Virus record (IMG/VR): IMGVR_UViG_3300031355_000070
Location: 1 to 55,272 of that record
Reading direction: 5' to 3' (one strand)
From: a virus
Length of the DNA stretch: 55,272 bases
The notes beneath the pieces were generated by a model. That model worked only from the letters and a program-made list of their open reading frames with translations. It was not told the DNA's origin and made no database searches. Of the stretch, positions 24,108-32,970 are shown one piece after another (within the stretch, counting starts at the first letter, position 1; each line of letters begins with the position of its first letter). The translations under genes were made by a program, and so were the position numbers.

Positions 24108-24285
24108 TTGTAGCCAGTATAATCCAGCTCTCTATCCAGCTCAGGACATATTAATTCCAGGCCCGGATGTGGATATTGTAGGATTTGCAGACGGAAACGT
24201 AATCGTGACACCTGGATATATAATGTGGGCCGAGGACTTAAAGACTGAGATTGTAAGGCTTAGGAAGTTATTAGAGGAGAAATGA
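24007..24285 (+). CDS. Lipoprotein, probable outer-membrane spanin subunit
   Basis: 92 residues. Basic N-terminus, hydrophobic helix (17-31) and lipobox-like VNSC with Cys35, then a mature part rich in Pro/Asp and a C-terminal helix. It begins inside the upstream gene. Together with the following membrane/coiled-coil gene it forms a plausible two-component spanin. The Asn before Ser-Cys is unusual for a lipobox. Confidence 0.55.
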   Translation: MLARKGRLSRLLKSKIWLLFVGLFLIVGLLSVNSCSQYNPALYPAQDILIPGPDVDIVGFADGNVIVTPGYIMWAEDLKTEIVRLRKLLEEK

Positions 24286-24582
24286 ATGATCGAGCCAATC
24301 ACAACAGGTGGAATAATCGTGCTTGTGGCTTCGAGTATCGGAAGCTGGCTGAAAATTATCAGAGATACTAGAAGACAAAGCGGAAACGGAATCGATTTAC
24401 GGGACATCAAGGAGACGGTTAAAGACACAGACAAGAAGGTTGATGATATGGCTGTGGATATAGGAAGCATAAAGACAGACGTCAAGAACCAGAAAAAGAA
24501 CTGTGTCCAAATATCGGCTAATTTTGAGAAGCAGATTAGCGAGAACAGGAACAGGATATTTGGCATGAAGGGGGAGAAATGA
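24286..24582 (+). CDS. Membrane plus coiled-coil protein (inner spanin-like)
   Basis: 98 residues, GAGGAG site, directly after the lipoprotein stop. Membrane helix at ~7-24, then a long charged helix to the end (DIKETVKDTDKKVDDMAVD). This is the layout of an inner spanin or of Mor/XhlA-type small lysis proteins. Confidence 0.5.
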   Translation: MIEPITTGGIIVLVASSIGSWLKIIRDTRRQSGNGIDLRDIKETVKDTDKKVDDMAVDIGSIKTDVKNQKKNCVQISANFEKQISENRNRIFGMKGEK

Positions 24583-24794
24583 AAGTAGTGTTTGAGGCTC
24601 AGATTATGCAGAACAATATAAAATCGCTTCGTAGTATGGATAAAGAGGCAAGGCTAACTTTGGAATATAAAGCAGAAGACGATAAACTTGTGGCTGATAT
24701 TAATAAACTTCATAGTGCAGAAAAAACAGTGTGGGTTGTAATTATGAATGAGCATTTTAATCTTCCTTATCAAAAAGGAGAATCACTAAAGTAG
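24579..24794 (+). CDS. Small beta-rich phage protein
   Basis: 71 residues, ATGA overlap. Pattern VVFEAQIMQNN, then LTLEYKAEDDKL, ending VVIMNEHFNLP. Unknown; last gene before packaging genes. Confidence 0.5.
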   Translation: MKVVFEAQIMQNNIKSLRSMDKEARLTLEYKAEDDKLVADINKLHSAEKTVWVVIMNEHFNLPYQKGESLK

Positions 24795-24810
24795 TGAAAA
24801 AATAGTGAAA

Positions 24811-25107
24811 ATGGCATATAAAGATTTTAAAAAAGGACATCCTAAGAAAGGGGGCAGAAAGAAAGGAACTCCAAACAAGTTTACCACACTCAGGAAATCG
24901 TTTCTAGACGCTTTTCAGGATAAGAGGATTGGAGGAACAGAAGGACTAATACAAGTTTTTTCAAAGAATGATATAAGAAAGATAGATTTTTTTAAACTGA
25001 TTTCTAAGATGCTTCCAACGAATATAACTGCCAATCTGTCTGAAAAAAAGATAGTTAAGATTGAGTTTGTATCTGTAAAGAAGAAAAAAGATGACAAAAC
25101 AGTTTGA
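24811..25107 (+). CDS. terS: Probable small terminase subunit
   Basis: 98 residues from the ATG at 24811 (GTG at 24805 also open). GRKKGTPNKFTTLRKSFLDAF and FFKLISKMLPT are typical of DUF5681-like small proteins that precede a large terminase. It overlaps the large subunit by 17 bases, which favours the assignment. DNA-binding role inferred. Confidence 0.6.
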   Translation: MAYKDFKKGHPKKGGRKKGTPNKFTTLRKSFLDAFQDKRIGGTEGLIQVFSKNDIRKIDFFKLISKMLPTNITANLSEKKIVKIEFVSVKKKKDDKTV

Positions 25108-26587
25108 AGTGACCCGCATATATGAGGATAATTATTATGCGGATAAGCCTGTAGTTGTTAATGTTGGAGGTGCCAGAAGCTCTAAGTCGCACAGCATAGC
25201 CCAGTTAATGATCCAGAAGTTCTGTATGGAGCATCACAAGAACTTGCTAACTACTAGAAAGACCAATCCGGCATTGAAAGTAACTGCATACCGGAAAGCA
25301 GTTGATTTGTTGAAAGAATACGGAGGATATGACGGGCTTGTACATAACAAGTCAGACCAGACAATTTTCAATCCCGATAACGGCAATATGTGGCTGTTTA
25401 CATCGATAGATAGCCCAGAGAAGATAAAGAGTACCGAATTTAATTATATACACATGGAAGAGGCTGGAGAGTTCACATACAATGACTTTGTTATTCTCAA
25501 GCTACGGTTGAGCGGTAAGTGTGAAGAAGGTGAGCGTAATCATATGTACTTGAGCCTGAATCCGAGTGATAAGAATGGCTGGATAAAGCAGCGGCTTCTG
25601 AAAGAACCGGACGTGAAAGAGATAAATTCGACTTATCTTGACGCGCTAGAATTCCTCCCGGATGAATATATTAAAATACTAGAAGGCCTGAAGGAGCAGG
25701 ATCCAGAATATTACAAGATATACACACTGGGGGAATGGACTGAGCTGAAAGGCCTGATATATGGCAAGCCTGAGATATTGCCGGAGCTTCCAGAAATGAA
25801 AGAGACAATCTATGGTCAAGATTATGGATACAATAACCCTTCGACTTTGGTTGAGATAGGAATAGACATTGACGCGATGGCTCTATATTTCAGAGAGCTA
25901 ATATATGAGACGCATTTGACTAACGACGAGTTGATAGAAGAGATGAAGACTGTAATTCCGAGAGAAAAGAGGCACTGTGAAATATATGCGGATGCAGCAG
26001 AGCCGGCAAGGATTGAAGAAATATACAAGGCAGGATTCAATATCAAGCCGGCAGACAAGGGAAAAGGTTCTGTTAAGAATGGTATTGATATGGTCAAGCG
26101 GTTCAGGCAGTACAGCCTTGAAGAGAATACGAACCTGAATAATGAATTTAGCGGCCATAAATGGAAGGTCGACAAGAATGGCAATGTGCTGGATGAGCCC
26201 GTGAAATTCAATGACCATTGTCCGGATGCAGTACGCTATGCGGTTTATACGCATATGAAAGATAGGCTGAAAGACTTAAGCCCGGCAAAGGTTTATTATA
26301 AAGGCCAGGCGAAAGAGCAGCGAACTCCTGTTGTTCTGGATGATATTGCATTGGTTGAGAAGACCAGGCGGATGATTGCCAAGTATGGCTATGCGGCGCT
26401 CGGGGCTTTCGCTTATTCGCTGTCAGTGCCAGAAGATGACTTGCGGAAGCGGTTGATAGCCCTGGGATTTAACGAGCATAAGAGAAACCGTTTCATATAT
26501 GGAAAGGATTTCAAGCCACCTCCAAAGCCTGAGCCAAAGCCAGAGATAGAGAAGCTTCAGGAAGAGAGGGAAGGCTGGGTGGTTTAA
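25091..26587 (+). CDS. terL: Terminase large subunit (PBSX/Terminase_3 type)
   Basis: 498 residues. Walker A GGARSSKS (26-33), Walker B YIHMEEAG (Glu123/124), coupling SLNPSD. Nuclease domain with Asp244 (GQDYGYNNP), Asp301 (IYADAAEP) and Asp375/379 (DHCPDA). It cuts and pumps DNA into the prohead. The C-terminal ~75 residues after SPAKVYYKG form an extra helical tail with a Pro/Lys/Glu end. Confidence 0.95.
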   Translation: MTKQFEVTRIYEDNYYADKPVVVNVGGARSSKSHSIAQLMIQKFCMEHHKNLLTTRKTNPALKVTAYRKAVDLLKEYGGYDGLVHNKSDQTIFNPDNGNMWLFTSIDSPEKIKSTEFNYIHMEEAGEFTYNDFVILKLRLSGKCEEGERNHMYLSLNPSDKNGWIKQRLLKEPDVKEINSTYLDALEFLPDEYIKILEGLKEQDPEYYKIYTLGEWTELKGLIYGKPEILPELPEMKETIYGQDYGYNNPSTLVEIGIDIDAMALYFRELIYETHLTNDELIEEMKTVIPREKRHCEIYADAAEPARIEEIYKAGFNIKPADKGKGSVKNGIDMVKRFRQYSLEENTNLNNEFSGHKWKVDKNGNVLDEPVKFNDHCPDAVRYAVYTHMKDRLKDLSPAKVYYKGQAKEQRTPVVLDDIALVEKTRRMIAKYGYAALGAFAYSLSVPEDDLRKRLIALGFNEHKRNRFIYGKDFKPPPKPEPKPEIEKLQEEREGWVV

Positions 26588-26597
26588 GGAGGAATAA

Positions 26598-26816
26598 ATG
26601 ACAAAAGTAACTGAGGATATTTTTCAACTTTCTACTTCTAATGATTATGCTGATTCTCCTCAGATTGATTTATACAATAATCCTATCACAGACCCTCTTT
26701 TGGGATTATATTTTAGAGATAATTCAATAACAGGGGATAAATTAACTACAGGTGAGAATGATAGATTTTTTGGGATACACATTAAAGAAGCTATAAAGAT
26801 ATTTAAAAAGGAATAA
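26598..26816 (+). CDS. Small unknown protein between terminase and portal
   Basis: 72 residues with AAGGAGG site. Asp/Asn-rich, contains a DPLLGLYFRDNSITGDKL segment seen in some phage structural proteins. Function unknown. Confidence 0.5.
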   Translation: MTKVTEDIFQLSTSNDYADSPQIDLYNNPITDPLLGLYFRDNSITGDKLTTGENDRFFGIHIKEAIKIFKKE

Positions 26817-26818
26817 CA

Positions 26819-28267
26819 ATGGATAAGCTAGACAAAGAATTCAAGGAATGTTGGGTAGTAACATCAACGGGCATTTATACTGCAGACAAGATATTCACAA
26901 AGCAGAAGAAAGACAAAAAGGATGTGAAGAAATCGAAGGATGTAAAGAGCAAGCAGCTTAAAGAATCGAAATATATGGATCAGAATGGGCTTGTTCCGCT
27001 GCCATTCGAGGTATCATCGCTTCTCAAGCTCCAGGATAACTGCTCATACTTCGATGCCTGCGTCAAACAGATTGCGAAAGACGTCATAGGCCAAGGCTGG
27101 ACTTTGCAGCCAGTCGAGGGCAAGAAAGAGAATGATGCGGAAAGGAAGAAGATAGAGGATTTTATTAGTGAATCTGGTGGCGACAGAGATGAGACATTCG
27201 AGGATACGCTTGAGCGAAGCATCATAGACTGGGGAGTCATAGGCTGGTGGGGCTGGGAAGTATCCAGAGATGATAAGAACATAGTCAATGGCATCTGGCA
27301 TGTGCCTGCCAGAACTATTCGGGTACACGAATCACATGATAAATATTGCCAGATACGTAACAATGATAAGATGTGGTTTGAACGATTTGGACTGGAAGGA
27401 GATATTAATAGCGAAGACGGGAAGTCGCTGAAAGAAAGCGATTCTGAAAAGAAAGCCAATGAGATGATATTCTACAGGAATTATTATTCAACTAGCGATT
27501 ACTATGGAGCTCCGAATATATTATCGTCTATCGGATCTGTTCTCGGATTAGTAGCCGTTCGAGATTATAACCTGGCCTTCTTTGAGAACTACGGAGTGCC
27601 AGCCGCTATGGTATCTCTAACGGGGAAATGGGACAAAGGTGCAGCCAAGCAGATATCGGATTTTCTTGATGTCGAGATAAAGCGGACAGAGAACGCGCAC
27701 AAAACGATAGTCATGCACTCACCGGAAGGTGGGACAATGACCTGGATTCCCCTTGATATGAAGAACCAGAAAGAGGGCTCGTTCGAGTGGCTGAAGAAGA
27801 GCATGAGTGAGGAAGTGCTGGTGGTATATAAGATGCCGCCATATCGTATAGGGATGGCAGAGGTGGGTGCGCTTGGAGGCTCAACAGCAAGCGAATCTAC
27901 AAGAATATATATAAGCTCTGTCGTGAAACCACTTGAGCAAACAGTCAACCGTCTTGTGACGAATAATATAATTCATGATGGGCTAGGATGTAAGGATTAT
28001 AATTTTGTGCTAAACGAAGTTGATTTGAGAGATAAGGATGCGGAAGTTAAAAGGCAACAGGCGCTATTCTCAATCGGAGCGATAAACTCAAACCAGATTA
28101 GGCAGCAACAGGGCAAGAAAGAATATCCAGAAGGCAATCAGTATTATGTATCCTCGGCTTATATCCCAGTTGGAGAAGAGGAAGTCGAGAAGCGGGAGCG
28201 GGCTCTGATGGCCGAGCTTGAGGGATTGAAGGCTAAAGTGGATGAGGTATTGAGCAAGGAGAAATAA
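26819..28267 (+). CDS. Portal protein (PBSX family)
   Basis: 482 residues. LVPLPFEVSSLLKLQDNCSYFDACVKQIAKDVIGQGW opens the domain; YYGAPNILS, EVLVVYKMPPYRIGMAEVGALGGS and a C-terminal coiled coil are PBSX portal landmarks. It forms the DNA entry ring at one capsid vertex. Position after the terminase is as expected. Confidence 0.9.
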   Translation: MDKLDKEFKECWVVTSTGIYTADKIFTKQKKDKKDVKKSKDVKSKQLKESKYMDQNGLVPLPFEVSSLLKLQDNCSYFDACVKQIAKDVIGQGWTLQPVEGKKENDAERKKIEDFISESGGDRDETFEDTLERSIIDWGVIGWWGWEVSRDDKNIVNGIWHVPARTIRVHESHDKYCQIRNNDKMWFERFGLEGDINSEDGKSLKESDSEKKANEMIFYRNYYSTSDYYGAPNILSSIGSVLGLVAVRDYNLAFFENYGVPAAMVSLTGKWDKGAAKQISDFLDVEIKRTENAHKTIVMHSPEGGTMTWIPLDMKNQKEGSFEWLKKSMSEEVLVVYKMPPYRIGMAEVGALGGSTASESTRIYISSVVKPLEQTVNRLVTNNIIHDGLGCKDYNFVLNEVDLRDKDAEVKRQQALFSIGAINSNQIRQQQGKKEYPEGNQYYVSSAYIPVGEEEVEKRERALMAELEGLKAKVDEVLSKEK

Positions 28268-28432
28268 ATGGCTAATTATTGTTGCGACAGGATGGAATTT
28301 TTTGTTGAGAAAAAGATTATTGAGGTTGATAAGGAAGGCTATACCTTGGTGTGGAATGACTGGAGCACAACGGATGCGTTGGACAAGTATGAGAAGATTT
28401 TATATTGCCCATTCTGTGGGAGAATATTATAA
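28268..28432 (+). CDS. Small zinc-binding protein
   Basis: 54 residues, abutting the portal stop with no gap. CC at residues 5-6 and CPFCG near the end could bind zinc. Unknown. Confidence 0.5.
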   Translation: MANYCCDRMEFFVEKKIIEVDKEGYTLVWNDWSTTDALDKYEKILYCPFCGRIL

Positions 28433-28441
28433 GGAGTAAAT

Positions 28442-28738
28442 ATGCCACTACTAATATTTCTTAAACAGCCCAACCGGGCGATTGCCGTCAAGGGGGATAG
28501 TTTATCTTTGGATGAAGAAGTATTGAGAAGTTCTGCAAAAGTATTTACAATTCGATTTGAAACAATTGAGGGGAAAAATGTACTTATTGCTAGAGACAAC
28601 ATCTCTCATATTGAAGAGATATCCGTAGAGGAAATCAAGAAGCAGAAGGTGGAATATGAGAAGAGGCTAAAGCAGAAGAGGCAACAGAATGGACAATTGT
28701 TATCGCCGAATCTTATATTTCCGAGGAGCAAGAATTAA
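28442..28738 (+). CDS. Small protein in head operon
   Basis: 98 residues with AAGGAG site. Beta-rich N-terminal half (LLIFLKQPNRAIAVKGDSL), then a basic coiled-coil tail. Unknown. Confidence 0.5.
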   Translation: MPLLIFLKQPNRAIAVKGDSLSLDEEVLRSSAKVFTIRFETIEGKNVLIARDNISHIEEISVEEIKKQKVEYEKRLKQKRQQNGQLLSPNLIFPRSKN

Positions 28739-28741
28739 AAT

Positions 28742-29575
28742 ATGCTATCATCTTTATCCAAATCAATCAGCATAGCCCTTGAGAAGCTCGGCCGAAAGCC
28801 GAAGGCGGCAAAGAATATGCGGCGGATGATTACGATTAATGAGCGGAAACTGCGCCCGAAAGTGAATGAGTGGATGAAGCTGATGATTGAGGATATTCAG
28901 CGTGGTTTATCCAAGCTCAAGTCGAAGAGCATAAAGAATCTCGCAGATTGGAAAGAGATGGAAGAAGCGGGCAATCTGATACTGAAACCTACGATCCTGG
29001 CTATACTCGGAGAGGGCGGCAAGGCAGTAGTCGAGCGAAAGATAATGAAGCAGGATCGTTTTGATGAGATAGGAGTTGATGCTGTCAAATGGGCTGAAAA
29101 GCATACGGCTGAGCTGGTGACTGAAGTGACGGTGGAAACCCAGAAGGCTATAAAGGCTTACATAGTGGAAGGGGTTAAGAAGGGCAAGTCGATCCCAGCG
29201 ATAGCGAAAGAGCTTCGGCCTCTGGTTGGGCTAACCGAGAAGCAGATATTCGCCGTTGCGAATTACGAGGAGTGGCTGATACTTAACCGTCCTGAATACT
29301 CTGTGAAAGTCATTAGAGAGATGGCCGAAGTTAAGGCAAGGCGGTTGCATCGATATAGGGCTCAATTGATAGCACGCACAGAGACGTCATCGTCCTTGAG
29401 TGAAGGAATACGTCAGGGCTATGGCCAGATGGGAGTGAAGAGATTACAGTTTGTGGCGGGTCCTGGGAGTTGTGAGGAATGCGAAGAGTTGGACGGCAAG
29501 ATATATTCGATAGGAGAGGCAGAGGGAGTGATTCCAGTACATCCGAGCTGTCGCTGCTGTATGGTAGCAGCATAG
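28742..29575 (+). CDS. Head morphogenesis protein (Mu gpF / SPP1 gp7-like)
   Basis: 277 residues. The C-terminus RAQLIARTETSSSLSEG, then CEECEELDGKIYSIGEA and VIPVHPSCRCCMV is the hallmark of the phage Mu protein F-like minor head family, with the Cys/His cluster likely binding metal. It is ejected or aids capsid assembly in relatives. Confidence 0.9.
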   Translation: MLSSLSKSISIALEKLGRKPKAAKNMRRMITINERKLRPKVNEWMKLMIEDIQRGLSKLKSKSIKNLADWKEMEEAGNLILKPTILAILGEGGKAVVERKIMKQDRFDEIGVDAVKWAEKHTAELVTEVTVETQKAIKAYIVEGVKKGKSIPAIAKELRPLVGLTEKQIFAVANYEEWLILNRPEYSVKVIREMAEVKARRLHRYRAQLIARTETSSSLSEGIRQGYGQMGVKRLQFVAGPGSCEECEELDGKIYSIGEAEGVIPVHPSCRCCMVAA

Positions 29576-29584
29576 GAGAATAAA

Positions 29585-29746
29585 ATGAATAAAATATTAT
29601 TTTTTTTATTAGAAAAAAGTATTGATATTCTGAAAATTAATCCACCAAATTCAGATGGAAAATTTATGGCTGAAGAGGTTTCGGCAATCTTTAGCATACT
29701 ATGTAAAGGATTTTTTGAGGAGCTTAGGAAAAGTGGTAATGGCTGA
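29585..29746 (+). CDS. Small helical protein
   Basis: 53 residues with AGGAG site. Overlaps the zinc-ribbon gene by 8 bases. Unknown. Confidence 0.4.
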   Translation: MNKILFFLLEKSIDILKINPPNSDGKFMAEEVSAIFSILCKGFFEELRKSGNG

Positions 29747-29861
29747 AGCTAAGAAGTGCCCGAAATGCGGAGCGGATATGCGGAAGAAACAGTCATGCTG
29801 TCGGGATATCTGGAAATGCACTAAATGCCGGTGGAAGGAAGTATATAAGAGAAAGAAATGA
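29739..29861 (+). CDS. 40-residue zinc ribbon
   Basis: CPKCGADMRKK...CCRDIWKCTKC: two CxxC pairs with a basic tail, a minimal zinc ribbon. A longer in-frame start at 29655 would overlap the upstream gene fully and lacks a ribosome site, so the ATG at 29739 is preferred. Confidence 0.55.
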   Translation: MAEAKKCPKCGADMRKKQSCCRDIWKCTKCRWKEVYKRKK

Positions 29862-29876
29862 GAATAGGAGGAGAAA

Positions 29877-30695
29877 ATGCCTTTTAAATTTAATCCATTT
29901 GCAAAGAAGTTAGATTATTATCAAAAAGCGGGAGGATTAGATATCAGTGCTTTAGATGAAGTTACGGCTCTTGATGTAGGAGCAGATTATATAGTGATTT
30001 ATGATGCGGACGCAGGAGTCAACAAGAAGGTTCTGATAGAGAATTTGCCTAAAGCAGCCTTCACTGATAATTTTGATGACGATGATATTTATTGGGGTTG
30101 GGAAACAGACGGGATTGGGGCAAACAAAACGATAGTAGAAGCTGGGAATGTCATAACATTATCTTGTACTGGTGGAGCGACTGATGCTAGGTGGCAACAA
30201 GGCACTAATGTCGCACCTAAAATTTTTACTGGAGCTCCTGGATTTCCATTGGAGATAATAGCAAAACTAAATGATTTTACCGTAAATAATGATGTATCGG
30301 CCGGAATTTTTATCGCCGTTGAGCCCAACGGAATCGGAGAACAAACTGAATATGGAATCGGTAGATTGAAGTCTGCAATAGAAGGAGTTGATGGCTTAGC
30401 AGTCTGGCATGAGGACAATGAAGCCATTGCTTCAAATGCCGTGACGACCCTGCCAATTTGGCTGAGGATAAGAGTAATTGCGCATGGCTTTAATGGTTGT
30501 AAGGTTATTTTAGGCTACAGTACGGATGGGAGTTCTTATACAGACTTACATACGTTCGACGATTTTAGCAGTGTACATCTTGCTGATGAGTATAGTTTCT
30601 TTATTGGGGTTTATGGTAAGAATTTAAATGCCGCAGCTGCCTTTGCAGCTCCGTTTGAATTCTTCACAGCAACACAAGATTCAGGACCGAGATGA
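29877..30695 (+). CDS. Virion protein with fibre-type N-terminus and lectin-like domain
   Basis: 272 residues with AGGAGG site. FKFNPFAKKLDYYQKAGG is an attachment peptide common in tail fibres. The rest is a beta-sandwich of LamG/concanavalin type (FTDNFDDDDIYWGWET ... LPIWLRIRVIAHG ... LGYSTDGSSYTDL). It sits among head genes, so it may be a capsid decoration or head fibre. Confidence 0.6.
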   Translation: MPFKFNPFAKKLDYYQKAGGLDISALDEVTALDVGADYIVIYDADAGVNKKVLIENLPKAAFTDNFDDDDIYWGWETDGIGANKTIVEAGNVITLSCTGGATDARWQQGTNVAPKIFTGAPGFPLEIIAKLNDFTVNNDVSAGIFIAVEPNGIGEQTEYGIGRLKSAIEGVDGLAVWHEDNEAIASNAVTTLPIWLRIRVIAHGFNGCKVILGYSTDGSSYTDLHTFDDFSSVHLADEYSFFIGVYGKNLNAAAAFAAPFEFFTATQDSGPR

Positions 30696-30709
30696 TTATT
30701 ATATAATAA
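30696..30709. other. 14-bp perfect A/T palindrome
   Basis: TTATTATATAATAA followed by eight T between the lectin-like gene and the next one. Could be a weak terminator or protein site; low complexity makes chance likely. Confidence 0.25.
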
Positions 30710-30733
30710 ATTTTTTTTGGGAGGTAAATGAAA

Positions 30734-30997
30734 ATGGCATCAGGCGATTCTATTATTTGGAGTGCAGACCAGTTTGCGTTGCGTATGGCTTACGAAACCA
30801 CATCTGGCTGCGAAGGTAAATTATTATATATCGGAGAGGCTTTCCCTGGGAATCAGAATAGAGAAAACAGAAACATATGGAGAATCAGGAAAATATATTA
30901 TGATGAATGTGGCAGAGAGATTGCAGTATTGTATGCAAACAACTCGAAAGAATTTGTTTTTAAGTGGAGTGATAGAGAAACCTATAATTATGAATAA
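30734..30997 (+). CDS. Small structural protein
   Basis: 87 residues from the ATG at 30734, nine bases after GGGAGG; ATG at 30728 is too close. ...RKIYYDECGREIAVLYA...F.FKWSDRETYNY matches a small protein often next to phage fibre genes. Role unknown. Confidence 0.5.
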   Translation: MASGDSIIWSADQFALRMAYETTSGCEGKLLYIGEAFPGNQNRENRNIWRIRKIYYDECGREIAVLYANNSKEFVFKWSDRETYNYE

Positions 30998-31050
30998 AAC
31001 ATGAAAACGGAATAAATATTAGCCTCTGATAATAAAGGCTACGGAGGATT

Positions 31051-32781
31051 ATGATGCGAATAGAAAGCATAACGAAAGAAAATCTTGAGAAAGAAAACGA
31101 TAACGAGCTTTTCAGTTTGCGGATGAGATTCTCACAACTCTACAAGAAATTCTATGAAACCAATCTATTCAGAAAAAGCGACTTTAATTTTCTGGAGAGA
31201 AAGGATTTTCTTGATAAGTATAGGTTACTTGTCGATGAAATAAAGAGACGGAAGCTTAAGGTAGCAAAAAGCAATAAGCTTGACAGGGTGATATTTGGCA
31301 AGGATATGGTCGGAGTTGACGTTAGAAGCTTGCCTGACATTCCCGTGACAAACGACTATATCTCGATAACTGGTTCTTTTCTCAAAAGCCCGAAGTCGAT
31401 AGGCGAATTCAGCATATATATTAGGGACACAGCCGATAAGAGGCTTATTGATGTTGAAGAGCGGGTGAAGCAAACACTCGAAGAGGAATTGAATAGAAGC
31501 CCTGCGGTAATGAAGCATGAAGAGCCTGAAGATGATTATTTGCCAATATATGAGTTGGTTTTAAAGCCAAAGGAAGGCATGAGGATAGTCAAGGCTATAG
31601 AGCGAATCGAAAAAGGTGCGATAGCCTATAAGGATTATGGGCATGCGGACGAAGGGACGTCCTGGGATGCCGGAAAGGAAGTCAAGCAGATGGAGGTAGA
31701 GCAGCTGAAAAAATACTGTGCATGGTACAAATCTGATAAGCCTGATCTGAAGTCGAGCTATAAACTTCCTCATCATAGAGTAAGCGATGGCAAGGCTGTC
31801 TGGCGGGCTGTTTATGCCGCTATGGCTGCACTTCTCGGAGCGAGGGGAGGTGTTCAATTGCCTAGCGGGGACAGGAAGGGTGTCTATAATCATTTGAAAT
31901 CACATTATAAAGCATGGGATAAAGAGCCGCCTGAGTTGAAGAAATATGAGAAAAGCGAACTTCAGGAACTATTCAAAGATGATGAAGTTGACATAAGCAA
32001 ACCATATCCTAATGAGCATTCAGCCCGGCTTCAGGACCCTAAAAAGTATGATGACTGGAGAAGAACCAAGGGAGGCAAGATATACTTCAAGATAGCTATC
32101 CCAGCCTCAATTGCCATAATCTGGGGTCACCCGAAAGGCAAGCCAGCCAGGATATGGGTCCCGCAGGCTCTGCGATTCCCGAAGGACAAGTACACGGTCG
32201 CTCAGGCAAAGAAGTTCCTGTCGGATAATAAGATTGCATCCATTAAATTTGAGCCAGCAGTGGAAAAAGCTAAAAAGGAAACGGAAGAGAAGCAAAAATA
32301 TAATTGCGAATGCATCGAGTGTGGTCATAAGTTGACTTCCGATAAGCATTGTAAAGATGTGAAATGCCCTAAATGCGGGGGGACGATGAGACGGGTTGAG
32401 AGGCCGGGACCAGGGGAAAAAAGCTTCAAGTTTGATAAGATTGACAAGAAACAGCAAATAGTTGGGGGAATAATTTACGAACCTGATACTGAAGATACTC
32501 AGGGCGATTATATGGAAGCAGATGAGATTGAGAAGATGGCTTATAAGTATATGACAGGCGATAAGAAGTTCAAAATCAATCACAAAGGAAAAGAGTATAT
32601 TTTCCCAATCATCGAATCATTCATTCCTGAACAAAATACAACAAAAAATAAGCAAATAATTTCAAAGGGTGCTTGGTGGATTATGATAAAAATTACGAAT
32701 AAGGATATTTGGAAACAGATTGAAAAAGGTGAACTTTCAGGATTTTCAATGGGGGGGACGGCTTCCTCAAAAGATATTTAA
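31051..32781 (+). CDS. Prohead protease / XkdF-like protein with zinc ribbon
   Basis: 576 residues (ATG 31051 or 31054; GGAGG site). Residues ~240-295 (KLPHHRVSDGKAVWRAVYAA ... ALLGARGG) and the C-terminal EDTQGDYMEADEIEKMA, KGAWWIMIKITN and GFSMGGTA are the PBSX XkdF prohead protease pattern. A ribbon with CECIECGHK and CPKCGG lies between them. A 6-bp hairpin precedes the ribosome site. It probably processes scaffold and capsid. Confidence 0.75.
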   Translation: MMRIESITKENLEKENDNELFSLRMRFSQLYKKFYETNLFRKSDFNFLERKDFLDKYRLLVDEIKRRKLKVAKSNKLDRVIFGKDMVGVDVRSLPDIPVTNDYISITGSFLKSPKSIGEFSIYIRDTADKRLIDVEERVKQTLEEELNRSPAVMKHEEPEDDYLPIYELVLKPKEGMRIVKAIERIEKGAIAYKDYGHADEGTSWDAGKEVKQMEVEQLKKYCAWYKSDKPDLKSSYKLPHHRVSDGKAVWRAVYAAMAALLGARGGVQLPSGDRKGVYNHLKSHYKAWDKEPPELKKYEKSELQELFKDDEVDISKPYPNEHSARLQDPKKYDDWRRTKGGKIYFKIAIPASIAIIWGHPKGKPARIWVPQALRFPKDKYTVAQAKKFLSDNKIASIKFEPAVEKAKKETEEKQKYNCECIECGHKLTSDKHCKDVKCPKCGGTMRRVERPGPGEKSFKFDKIDKKQQIVGGIIYEPDTEDTQGDYMEADEIEKMAYKYMTGDKKFKINHKGKEYIFPIIESFIPEQNTTKNKQIISKGAWWIMIKITNKDIWKQIEKGELSGFSMGGTASSKDI

Positions 32782-32786
32782 ATTAC

Positions 32787-32815
32787 TTGACAAATATGAT
32801 TTAATTCTTTATTTT
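32787..32815 (+). promoter_or_regulatory. Promoter P5 (TTGACA / TATTTT)
   Basis: TTGACA at 32787-32792, 17-base spacer, TATTTT at 32810-32815. Matches P4 in both boxes and in the 14 bases ATTCTTTATTTTAA. It lies in the gap before the scaffold and capsid genes. Confidence 0.65.
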
Positions 32816-32821
32816 AATATT

Positions 32822-32927
32822 AATTGCTATGATTGAAGTTTAAAGCCTGAAGTTAAACTTAGTTGTAACGTCTAAAGGCGTTTGAAGCTTGCGATGCAAA
32901 AAAGCAAGTTTTGAATGCCTTTTTTTA
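32822..32927 (+). ncRNA. Candidate ~105-nt short transcript ending at a terminator
   Basis: From the predicted P5 start, a hairpin (AAGTTTA/TAAACTT, 32836-32842/32854-32860) is followed by a strong terminator hairpin and seven T. No reading frame of note. Either a short RNA or a leader with attenuation ahead of the capsid genes. Confidence 0.4.
32876..32927 (+). terminator. Intrinsic terminator between P5 and scaffold gene
   Basis: A 17-pair stem (32876-32892 with 32904-32920, a few wobbles; tip CTTGC/GCAAG) and loop GATGCAAAAAA, then TTTTTTT. Strongly terminator-like although the capsid genes continue downstream. Confidence 0.75.
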
Positions 32928-32970
32928 TGGGGGATTCAAAAACAATTACAATTTAGGAGGCCAAATTTAA

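Noticed and set aside
30696-30717. A/T palindrome plus T8 as a terminator
   Set aside because: Stem is only A-T pairs and too weak; kept as a low-confidence note only.
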